NCBI GenBank assembly: GCA_027625915.1
Contig: JANTQA010000047.1
Location: 4,402,001 to 4,466,000 of the forward strand
DNA length: 64,000 bases
Direction of reading: 5' to 3'
Source: Anaeramoeba flamelloides
Taxonomy: Eukaryota; Metamonada; Anaeramoebidae
Part shown: piece after piece, positions 46,919-58,400 of the stretch
How the letters are laid out: every line of letters begins with the position of its first letter
Numbering within the stretch: the first letter of the stretch is position 1
Translations under genes and position numbers: made by a program
Notes under the pieces: generated by a model
What the model was told of the DNA's origin: nothing
Seen by the model: the letters and a program-made list of their open reading frames with translations, nothing else
Database searches by the model: none

Positions 46919-49339
46919 ATGACAACAAACATCTTTTTTGAATCGTTATTGTTTTTAAAAATTCATGGGAAACTGATTAGAGAAACAGTTTCGATTAAAG
47001 GAAGAAAATTAAAGGTGAAATCAAAAAAAAATCCAATAACAATCCAAATTGAACCAAATTTCCAGATCAAAAAAAAAGAATCCCATCAACAAACACAGAT
47101 TTGCCAATTAAAAAAAGAAAATGGCACAACACTTTTCACTTTCACTTCAAATGAAAAGAAGAGAATTGAGGAGTTTCTTTCAGGAATTGAAAATGCAAAA
47201 TTCTATTTCATTAAAAAGAAATTACTAACAGATTTAATAAAAAACCAAAAAGAAAAAAAGAAAATACCAAGCTTTAATTTTCTAAAAAATTTAGATTTTA
47301 CCATTTACCCGATGAGTACAAAATCTGTTGGGAATTTAACCAAAGCAAAATTAAAAAATCACAAGAAAAGCGATCATCAAATGGAAACAAAAACAAAACA
47401 ACAACTTTCTCGTAAGAATCAAAAAGAAAAAATAAAATCAAAAGAAATGGAAAAAGTAAAAGAAGCAGAAACCAAAACCGAAATAGAAATAGAAAAGGAA
47501 ATCAAAATAGAAAACGATAGAGAAACTGAAAAAGAAAAAGAAAAAGAAATTGAAAAAAAAAAGGAAAACAAAAAAGAAAAAAGAAAAGAGAAGAAATTAG
47601 AGAGATTACCTTTAGAAGAAGAAGTAGATGACAAAAACAACACACAGTATCAAATAACTCAAAAAAAAAATTCTTTTGGGTTTTATAGTTGGTTGCTTGT
47701 TGAAATTAATCATTCAAAAGAATACTTGCCACGATACTTTTCATTAGATGGTATTAAAATTCAAATACGATCTTCACCTACAGACAAATCTAACCCACCA
47801 ATTAAAAGACTTGAATACCAATTAACAGCAAATTCACAAATAATACAACACAAAACTTTTAAAGGAGCCTTTCTATTAAAATTAAAAAATATCGTTTTGT
47901 CTTTATATTTCCCATCCCAAGCACAAAAAGAGAAAAGTGAATTATTAATTTCAGATATAATTACTGAGATAAAACTAAAAAAAGAGTTTTGTAAAGTTTT
48001 GAAAGATCTTCAATTCACAAAAGACAAAGACGAAGACGACGAAGAGTATGGCGAAAAATATATTAACAAAAAGCTAGGTTCAAATTCAAGACATGTTTCT
48101 GGATCAGTCTTTGATTTTAACGAAAAGGAATTTCAAAACAAAAATTTAAAGAATCAAAATAAACATGTTTTTGATGAAGACGACGAACTTAGTGGTTATA
48201 ATTATAATGATGGCAATGACAAAAAAGATAATAATAGCGATAATAAATCTTTAGAATGTTTATCATTGACTGGAACTTTTACCGAAGAAAAGTCATTTAA
48301 TTCATTAAATGAGTATGAAAATAAAAATGGAACCAATAATACAATATTTGATAAACAATCAAATTCATGTATTGCCAAAAATTCGAGTGAAAACGAAGAC
48401 TCTGATATTATTATGAACAAGAATTCAGAAGAAAAAATCAATGATGGCTCATATAAACAAAAAACTAATAACTTGAAAGAAATTGATAATTATGATTCCC
48501 AAGAAGAAAAAGAAAAAGAAAAAGAAAAAGAAAAAGAAAAAGAAAAGGAAAAGGAAAAGGAAAAGGAAAAAGGAAAAGAAAAGGAAAAAGGAAAAGAACA
48601 AAAAAAAGAAAACGAATTATTCAAAAGATCACTAAAATCAGAAAGTGAAAAAAATGATAAAGAACACCAAATGGATTATAATAAATTACAAAAAAAAAAT
48701 TTATTTTTAGAGAATAAAGATGTGTTCCAACAAAATAAATTTCAAATTCCAGATCTTGTTGGCGAATTTGATAAAAGAGTTTTAACTCAAGATAACATTT
48801 CAATCAAAGAAAAATTATCACAGCAGCAAAGTACAATCGATCAATTAACTTTAGAAAAAATTCAAATAGTAAAACAAATTAATGATACAAATAAAATTAT
48901 TAATGGGCTCAATAATTCAATGGCAAATGAACTCAACCAAGATCTTGAAAATTTAAATCAGGTTAATAATCAAATGGAAGACGCAATCCAAATATTTGAA
49001 AAGAAATGCAATAGTCTTGAAGAGAATTGGAAAAAATTGATTTCAGCGTGCATTGAAGAAGACAGCACAGATTTAATAAAAAAATATTTTACCCCTTATC
49101 GTTCACCCGAGCCCTTATCATTAGAAAACCATTCAAAAAAAATTAATCAAATTAAAGATTTCCAAAGCTTGATTGAATTGAAATATTCCAAATTACAAAG
49201 TATTGATAATTCATCAAGATCTTTGATTCAAAATTCTTCAATAAACGTTAAAAAGAATCAAATTGATTTGATGAAAGACAAAATAATCATCGGGATTTTG
49301 GAAACAGAATTATTTGAAAAAAAAACGAAAGATTTTTAG
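46919..49339 (+). CDS. PH-like domain and coiled-coil protein with KEKE tracts
   Basis: An 806-residue single-exon protein starting MTTNIFFESLLFLKIHGKLI. I do not recognise a named family. Residues 1-110 have alternating strands ending in a helix-like EKKRIEEFLSGIENA, consistent with a PH-like fold. After a KEKE tract (about 174-234), residues 251-356 look more like a PH domain: SFGFYSWLLVEI, LPRYFSLDGIKIQIRSS, FKGAFLLKLKNIVLSLYFPS, then a C-terminal helix. A second Lys/Glu array (about 530-564) made of GAAAAA-type repeats follows. Residues 633-709 form a coiled coil (QQSTIDQLTLEKIQIVKQIN). A PH plus coiled coil suggests a phosphoinositide-binding, oligomeric membrane adaptor; this is inference. 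The start lies about 240 bp after a family B element. Confidence 0.75.
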   Translation: MTTNIFFESLLFLKIHGKLIRETVSIKGRKLKVKSKKNPITIQIEPNFQIKKKESHQQTQICQLKKENGTTLFTFTSNEKKRIEEFLSGIENAKFYFIKKKLLTDLIKNQKEKKKIPSFNFLKNLDFTIYPMSTKSVGNLTKAKLKNHKKSDHQMETKTKQQLSRKNQKEKIKSKEMEKVKEAETKTEIEIEKEIKIENDRETEKEKEKEIEKKKENKKEKRKEKKLERLPLEEEVDDKNNTQYQITQKKNSFGFYSWLLVEINHSKEYLPRYFSLDGIKIQIRSSPTDKSNPPIKRLEYQLTANSQIIQHKTFKGAFLLKLKNIVLSLYFPSQAQKEKSELLISDIITEIKLKKEFCKVLKDLQFTKDKDEDDEEYGEKYINKKLGSNSRHVSGSVFDFNEKEFQNKNLKNQNKHVFDEDDELSGYNYNDGNDKKDNNSDNKSLECLSLTGTFTEEKSFNSLNEYENKNGTNNTIFDKQSNSCIAKNSSENEDSDIIMNKNSEEKINDGSYKQKTNNLKEIDNYDSQEEKEKEKEKEKEKEKEKEKEKEKGKEKEKGKEQKKENELFKRSLKSESEKNDKEHQMDYNKLQKKNLFLENKDVFQQNKFQIPDLVGEFDKRVLTQDNISIKEKLSQQQSTIDQLTLEKIQIVKQINDTNKIINGLNNSMANELNQDLENLNQVNNQMEDAIQIFEKKCNSLEENWKKLISACIEEDSTDLIKKYFTPYRSPEPLSLENHSKKINQIKDFQSLIELKYSKLQSIDNSSRSLIQNSSINVKKNQIDLMKDKIIIGILETELFEKKTKDF

Positions 49340-52300
49340 TATATAATAATTAATATAACTTTTTTTTTCTTTTTCTTTTATAAATTTAAAATAAAATTTG
49401 TATTTAAAATAAATCAATCAATTTAATTATTATTAAAAATTGTTTTATTTATTTTTCAATTTTAATTTAAGGGAGGAGTTTTTAATTCCTCTTATTTATC
49501 CTGAATTCCTAATTTTTTATTTAGAAATTTTTTAAAAGATTCAAACATATTTTAATTATTCACTCGAGCTAATAATGCTATTGAAACCAGTTTATTAAGT
49601 AGAAGATTTGATGATATATTTTTCAATTCAAGATCGAGTTTAAAAAATAGTAATTAATATTAGACAAACCTGATATTCAATTAAAGGCGCATTTAGATTT
49701 AAATCATTTTATTCGATAAAATTACGATAAATGTGTAAATTATCGTGATGGAAAATAAATTATTATATAATAGTTGATTACTTACTTGTGAGGTTTTACA
49801 AGACAATTTTAAAAAATAGAATCTTGTTTGAGTAAAAAACAGATTTGAATAAATAAATGAATTTTTTAATTATTTTGTTGTTTATTAAATGAGTCAGTTC
49901 AACAAAATTATCCGCGATTTGTATAAAATTTTAACTTTAAAATGTGTTTTTTATCATATATTTTATTTAGGTAAGATTAAAACACAGATAATCGAGATTT
50001 ACTTTAAAAAAAAGTCAAAATTTTATTTTCAATAAAAACTAACAAAAGAGAAAGAAAAGCAAGAAAGAAACAATGGATTAAAAAAATTGCAAAAAAAGTA
50101 TAACAACTTAATTGAAAAAAGTTCTGTTTTGTTAACAATTATTGAATTGGTTGTTGGAAGTTTTCCTTTTATGTTGAGAAGTTCAAAATCTCATCAATCA
50201 GATCATCAATTTACCAAAAGATTTACTTGAGCTAAGTTGTCCTTCATTACGATGAATTATTATAAAAATATTAAGTGATTAATCCAGTGCAAGGGAAATG
50301 GCATAAAAGAAGAAGTAAAATTTTCACAACTATTAGTTTCTTCTCCAATACTTTTCAATCAAATTAGGACTAAATTTTTGATTATTTTTATCCTATACTC
50401 TTTAATAAGTAAAAAGCAACCCCAAAAAAATAAAAAACAATACATTTTTTAGCGAAAAAAAAAAAAGGAAATTCAAAAAAAGTTGATTGAAAAATAACAA
50501 AAAATTAATTTTTAAAAATAGTTATTAAGAAATCGAGGATGGGATCAAGAAGGTTAGAGGCTTTGTTTATATTCTATCTGAAAAAGATGGATAAATCTTA
50601 TATCATCTATTTTTATAACTTAATATAAATAGTAATTTCAAAATGAATTAATTATTATATGATTATTAACAATCAAAATGCTTATAGATGTACCCACTCT
50701 TTATCCATTTCCACATTATCTCAACTCAATCATTTTCTCTATTCTATTTGTATTTTATGAGGAATGTTAACTTTTAATATTCTTTTTTTAATATCTTTTT
50801 TATAATATCACTCTTAAAAAAAATTATTTTTTATCGATTTTATTTTCGTCTTCTTATTCTCAGATCTTTTTTGATATAAAAACTCGACTCGAGCTAAAAG
50901 GTTTTTTTATTCTTTAACTGATTGGATTACAAATTCTTATTTATTATTTTTGATTATTAAACCTGTATAGTAAATAGACTAATTTAATAAAAATACATCT
51001 ATAAAAGATTCAAGTAAAAGTTTGAATAAGTTGTTTGTTTTTTGCCAAACATCAAATTTTTTGATCTAAAATAAATAAAAAAATGAAAAGTTAAAATAAT
51101 TTTTTAATTCAAGAAAAAATAATTTTTTTTTCTGATGATTTTATGGATTTTTTATGATTTTATGATTTTTCATCATAAAGCTGGATTCCTCAATGATTTG
51201 AAAATGCTTTCAAAAATTTATTCATAATCTAGTAATTGTTCCGATTATCTTTAGATACTGACTTATATTGATCATCTACTGAAAAAAATTGAAAATATTA
51301 TAAAATTTTCAAATACTATTATTAATCAATAAACAAAATTAAATTTAAAATGCTGTGTAACATGATATTTGGTTTAATTTGATCAAGTATCAATAATTTG
51401 GTCAAATAACATCCCAAAATAAAAACAATAACTGTTAATAATTATTAAACTTCTCTAAAAAAGCTGAGTATACATATTAAAAATATTTCCAAAATTATGA
51501 CTCATTTTAAATTATAAATTGAAAAAAAATATTTTCAATTCAAGAAAAACTATTAATTACATATTATTAACAATTTACTTTTAAATTATTGAAAAACACA
51601 TTAAAGCTTGATCTTTTAAAATTATATAAAAAAAAAAAATAAATAAGAAAAAAAACTTATTCTATCTTGGAAATCAGTATTATGGATTTTTTTATCAACT
51701 TTTCTTTCACTTAAAAGTCATTAATAAGAATATTTTTTACGAATAATTATATCTATAATTTAAAAGACATTACATACTCTTATTTTTATAATTTTTATTG
51801 TAATTTCAAATATAATTTTTTTTTAAAATTGATTTTTTCCAAACAGAAAAAGAAAAGAAAAAAAAGAAAAAAAAAGAAAAAATAAAACAAATAACTGAAA
51901 AAGCAAAACAAAAAATTGCAAAGATATATGTAATGATTTTGATTGCTTAACTAAAAAAAAAGTATTTTTAAAAGTATATGAGAGAAAAACACACAAAACC
52001 ACATCTGAGAACATTATAAAGATAGTCAATCTTTTCAAAAATTACTTTATTTTAAAATAAATTAAGATATATAGCGTCTTCAAAAAATTCTTTTCTTTAT
52101 ACTCTTTTTTTGTAGACTAACTATTATCTAAATTAATTTCATGCTCATTTTTTTTTTCAAAGCTAATATAAACCCTTTTCTTCTATCTCATATGTTTTTT
52201 TTATTTTAAGATCTCAAACCTTGAACATAAATTTAAATAAGATGAAAAAATGTATTTTTTATTTGGAAGAGATGAAAATAAAATAAAAATAAAAAATTAT

Positions 52301-52487
52301 CTATTATTTTTTCTCATCAATTAATTTCTTTAATCAGTTTACAAAACTTAAAATGAGCTAATGCCAAGAATTTAAAAGAAAATTTTAACATTTTAATTTT
52401 TACAAATTATAAATCCTAGATATAAAAAAAAAAAAAAAAAAATGGTTTTTAGATTAAATTTCTTTATTTTCTTCAAGAATATTAAAA
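49340..52487. other. Intergenic region between the PH-like and importin genes
   Basis: About 3.1 kb of A/T-rich sequence between the convergent 3' ends of two genes. No protein-like frame and no clear inverted-repeat element were recognised. A 17-A run lies near 52425. Confidence 0.55.
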
Positions 52488-55400
52488 TTAATCATTTTCT
52501 TCAGTGAATATTTCATTCTTAACATTCTTAGAATAAAGTTCTAAAATTTTACCAACTTTTTTCTGTATTTGAGGGTTTTTATTTTGGAAAAGGATTTCAA
52601 TTCTTTGAAAAACTTCAAGTTCTTCAAGAAATTGCAAATTTTTGGGGTTGTTCTTTTTAATTAATTTTCTTGTAGCAGATAAGCATGGGTGGATCAAATC
52701 ATAGTCTATAATAGTTGAAGATAAACTCTTTGCAAGAAATTCCAGACCACCACATTTAATAATATATTCCAATTGTTCCGAATTTGAATTGGCGATCATA
52801 TTTGAAATTATCCAAGATGCTTCAACATATACAGAATGAATTGGCACAATTTTTGATAGAATATTTAATAATTGATTTAAAAGATCTGACTCGATTATCC
52901 ATTGCATTTGCTGTTCATTGCATGTACATATATTTGATAATACAAATAAGATTTCTGACTTGAATGTTTGCGATTTGGTAGAATGCAGTAAATGTATAAA
53001 AGTGGATAAAATGTTTGATTCAAGTAAAATTTGAATATAAAGATCTGTTTTTGATACAATATTACTCAGAACGGATAAAGATCCAGATTGGATTGTTGTG
53101 TTATTTTGTAATAATAAATTGACTAATTTGGGAATTGTTCCTAATTTTATTACACTTGGAATATTTTTAATATTTCTTGTGATGCTATATAACGATAAAC
53201 ATACATCTGCAAGAACTTCAATATTTTGACTATCAAGTAAGGTTATTAAGCATGGTAATATTGATCCAATTATTTCTTTTCTTTCTTTCTTTTTGTCTTG
53301 GCAAAGTATAGTTATTACCCATGAATTTGTTCTTTGAATATTTGCTTGGGAATAATTTTCAAAAAGAACCAGTATATTTGGTAAATAACCGTTTTCAAAA
53401 AAAAAATCTCGATATTGGATATTATTTTTTACTATTATGATAATTATATTTATGTTGTAACATATAAGAGAGTGACGAAATCAATTAAAAATAAGAAGTA
53501 GATATTGTTTAAATTATAAAAATTTTGATAAAGATTAGTTGTTATTAAGATTAATTAGTTTTGAGGAGAAATTGCTTTTTTTTTTTTTGCTTACAAATAA
53601 ATCCAAGGCATAGAAGTGACTATTATAAAAAAGGAAAAGAAAAGAAGAGAAGTGTTTATATATGAAATAATAACATATTATTATGAGAGAAGATATTTTT
53701 TAGAATTTTTATTAAAATTATTTTTTTTTGATTACTATAAATTTTTAAAAAAATTTGTCTAATTATACTTTATATGTTTTTTGAGAATTGTTATTTTGAA
53801 ATTATATGCAATTTAATTTTTTTTATAAAGCTTTTCTTGATTTACTTTTTTTAAAATGAAGAGAACTAAAATAAACTATTTTATCAAGAATGTAAAATTC
53901 TTTAATTCAAAGAAAAAGAAAGGGGAAGGGAAAAGATAAAGAAAATGAAAACGAAAAGAATAAGAAAAATTTCAATTCTCAAAATAAAATAAAGAATACT
54001 CAAAGAAAAGGAAAAAAATACACAAAATAAATTAATTTAAAAAGATAACCAAAACAAAACATAAATAAATTTAGGCTTTACAAAAAAATAAAAAATAAAA
54101 ATTTTCTTTTTATTTTTGTTATTATGAAGGGAGGAAATTAATTTCTGCTTATATAGTGGTTAGGTTTTCCAGAATTCGAAATAATTGGGTTAACTCTTTG
54201 ATTTTACTCTATTCTTTTGAATTCTAGAAAAGATAGGCACTCAACTACACTTGACAGCACTTTTCGTTAGTTTTTTTTTTACTTTTTGATTTTATTGGAA
54301 AATCCATAGATTTTTGAAATAAAATAGAAACCTCAAGAACACCGCCGTTAGGTTTTTATTATTTTAAGAAATGAAAGGAAATTTAAGAAATATTCTTTTC
54401 ATTTCTTAAAATAATAAAAACCTATGTACTCTATGGCACTCAACAACACTTGACAAATTTTTGTTTTGAAATTTGAATAAAGAATCAAAATTTTCTTTAT
54501 CATAAACCAAAGAAAAAATAAATAATGAATCTGTATTTTGGATAATATCAAAGATATTAGTCTTTAGCTATTTTGTTTATTTGTCTTAATTCTTTCATCG
54601 AAAATTTCCGATTTTTTTCATAGGATGGGCAGTCCCAAAGAAAATGATCGATATATTCTTCGTTTTCGAGATTAGAAGGATTTTTACATAAGTTGTAGAG
54701 TTTTGTTTTTAATTTATTTTTCTCATAAACACGTGTATATCTTTTTAGATAATTTGTGAAATTTCTTAATTTTAAAATGGAAGTAGAGCTTACCCATTTT
54801 AAATACTTGTTTTCGTTAGTTTTTATTTCTTAATTTTAATAAATTAACAAGAAAATTTAATAAATTTGATGTTTATTTCTTAAATTAAAAAAAAAAAACG
54901 TAATTCGCTTTTCCATAAATCAAAGAAATTGAATAAAATATTTGATTTTAATCAATTATTTCGAATTATGGAAAATGTAGTTACTCTAAAGTGATCTATG
55001 GCAATATACGACAGAACTGTTTATTGATATTCTTATTATACCTAAAAATAATTTTTAAATATTCTGATTTACCTTTCCACCAGAACTCTAGTTTATTAAG
55101 TTTTGTCTAAAATTATTTTGATTTACATTTAATAATTTTAAATTTTCTATTTCCCAATTATTATTTTTTTCATCTTTTTTTTTTAAATTTTAAATTTTTG
55201 GAAATATGTTTTCAAGCACAAGAAGCTCTAATTTATTTCTAAGTTCATATCTTCTTTTGTAAATTGATATTCAGGCTTGATCAAGTTTTTTTTTAGTTTT
55301 GGAAATTATTCTCCAAGAATCTGGATTAATTTTTACAAATTTTGTTACTTTTTTTATTTATCCAAACATCTTTTTGGAAGAAAAAATCTTTTTGAGTTAA

Positions 55401-58400
55401 ATTAAAAATAACTAATCCATCGAATAATTGACTAATAATATTGATGAAAACATTTACAGTTTTACTCTATGAGCTAGTTTTTTTTTGATTAAAAATAAGA
55501 TTGATTATTTTTTTAAAATGTGTCTTTTGCTTTTTTAAATTTTTTTTGGTAAATGTTTCTCTTTATCTAACCATATTACTAAATATTTTATTTTGGATAA
55601 AAAAAAATGTTTTTTTTTCAATTAAATGTATGATAGCATAACTAGAAGTTGGATATTCTAATATCCAAAAACTCACATGGGTATTGTAAAATTAATGAAA
55701 ATCAATTTGTTGAAAATTAACAAAATTGAAATAATACAATTCAAGTAAAACAATTTAAATATAATTTCTGACTAAAAATTTTTAGAAAAAATTTCAAAAA
55801 AAAAAGCAATATATAAAAGAATGGAATCTCAGAAAATAATTTCAAATTGTATTGATATACCAAATAATAAAATAAAAAACTTTAACTTTAATCTGTGTAA
55901 AAAAAAAAAAAAAAAAAAACTCATTTAAGGAATATTCGAATTTTATGCTCAGTGAGGGTTGAAATAAAATACTATAAACAGAAAAAAAGCTTTAAAAGAC
56001 AATGAATTGAGGAAAAGTCAAAATATTACAATTTTTTGATTTTTTAGATTTCGCTTGTAAATCATTTTTTGACCAAAAACTTTTTGAATTTCCCGAACAA
56101 AACAAGGCAAAACTAAAATGATATTTTTTTGATATTAAGAAAATGTCACTCCACTTTCTTTTCAAGTATATTTATACTCTCTCGCTACACTCTAACATAC
56201 TTGAAAAGAAAGTGGAGTGACATTTTCCGAATGAAATTTTTTTCTTCAAAATTTGTGAGAATAATTTGGATTTGATTAAGGGAAATTTTTTTTGCCCAAC
56301 TCAAAATTTTGCAAAAAAAACCTAAATTTTTCAATTTAGCAAGATCCCTTCGATCAAGTTTCTTTTAAGTCTTTAAATGTGTTACTAGGTAGAAAAATAG
56401 TATTCACCAACCATAAAATTCGAATAATCCGTAACCTTGCTTATCATCCAACCCAATCTAGTAAAAAATCCCACAAAAATAAAAAAATTAACAAAAATTA
56501 AAAATTTAATTATTTTAATTATAACAATTGAATTAATTAATTGGAAAAAAAATTAGCTAATATCAATTTTAATCAAATAAATTATTTTATTAAAAAAAGT
56601 GTTACTTATACATACTGTTCAAATTAAAAGAGATTATATTTTTTCAGAGACAAAAAAACAGACAGAAAGAAAATTTTTATATTATTGAAAAGATTTTAAA
56701 AATATTCAAAAAAAAAATGTTTATCAAGAAATAAATTTCACAAATTTTAGTAATATTGAATTAAATAATATTAAATTAAATTCAAACAATAATTCAATAT
56801 AAAAATTTTATTTTATTAAAAAAATATTCCAACCTAAAAAATATTTAATTTTATAAAAAAAAAATAATATAGCATGAAGATATTTATCGCAAGTACACCA
56901 TATGATTGAAATATGGTATAAAAAAAAAAAATATTTGAAAATATAAATTATATTTACAAAATAAATATTAATTCTATTTTAAGAAGTTTAAAAGTCTATA
57001 AGTTTGACAATAAAAACCCTTCAAAAAAAAAAAAGAATTATTAATAAGAGGAAATAACAAATATAAATATTTCGAGAAAAAAGGTTATTTTTTATTATTT
57101 TTTTTTTAGCTTTGGTTCCAAAATTGCAAAATATCTTTCTTAAATTTGTGGCGAAATGCGAATTAGTAGCTAAAAAATTCAATTTTTTTTAGCAATTAAA
57201 TAATTAAGGAATAGATTCTTTTAACCAATTTCACTGAAATATTGGGAATTTATTGATGTTACAATTAACTTTATAAAAAGAAACAAAACTAATCAGTCTT
57301 TGGGTTTTTATATTGATGATTATTGAGTTAATCTTTGAAATTAAAAAATTATTAAAATAGTTACTTTTGGAAGTTCTAAATCTGAATTATTAAATACCAA
57401 GAATGCTATAAACTACATTTTCAATTTTTAGATTTGGAAAAGGAATTCAAAAAAAAATTCCAAAAATGAAAATATTTAATAGCGATACTTAGCAAAAAAT
57501 GTAATAATTTATTGTGAAATAATATTTTTAATAGATTTTTTAGAGTCACAGAAACTATTTGGGTCATAGTAGCACGATTATAATTTACACCAAATTACAA
57601 TATACTTTGATTATAGAGAAATCTATGGTGGCACTAATCCCTTAAGGCTTTTTTCAAAAAGCACCAAATAATTTTTTAGTTACCATTGTGGAAAAAAAGT
57701 GAAACACGGAAATAAAGTTCAACACAGTTTTTAATTGTGAATATTACTGAAAATTCAAATTAAGATGAATTAAAAAAAAGAATAAATAAATAAATAAATA
57801 AATAAAGACAAAATGGTGTATTCGTCACAATAACAGTTTTTTTAATTCAATCTTTTGGTATGGTTTTTTTCTTTGATTGATTAATATTTAAAAATTTGTT
57901 GAAAAATTTTACTATTTTTGAGATTTCCAAAACCACAACAACAATTTCGATATGAAAGTAGATTTAAATTGTGTTTGTTGGATTGATTAGAAAATAATAT
58001 AATGGATTATTATTTGAAGTTAATTGGTTTCTTCTTTTTATTGATTTTACTTTTCGTTTTCAGTAATGTTCCCAATGAAAAATCGTGTTGAACTTTTTTT
58101 CCACAATGACTACTATATTTTTCGAATATACAGATTTTGTTATTAAACCACAAATTAGATCTAGACATTTTCTTTACTTAAAATGTTGTTGTTATTATTG
58201 TGAAAGTAATTTATTTGTAATTATTTCATAATAAATTCAATTTGGTTATATTTATTATATAATAATAATATATTTGATGGTTTTTGAGGAATTTTAAAAG
58301 TAAAAAAAGAGAGAAATTATTTTGAAAGTTTTTTCTTTGAGGAGTTGTTTTAAAATTTATTCCAAAGAAAGAAGGAAAGAAGGAAAGAAAGAAAAAAAGT

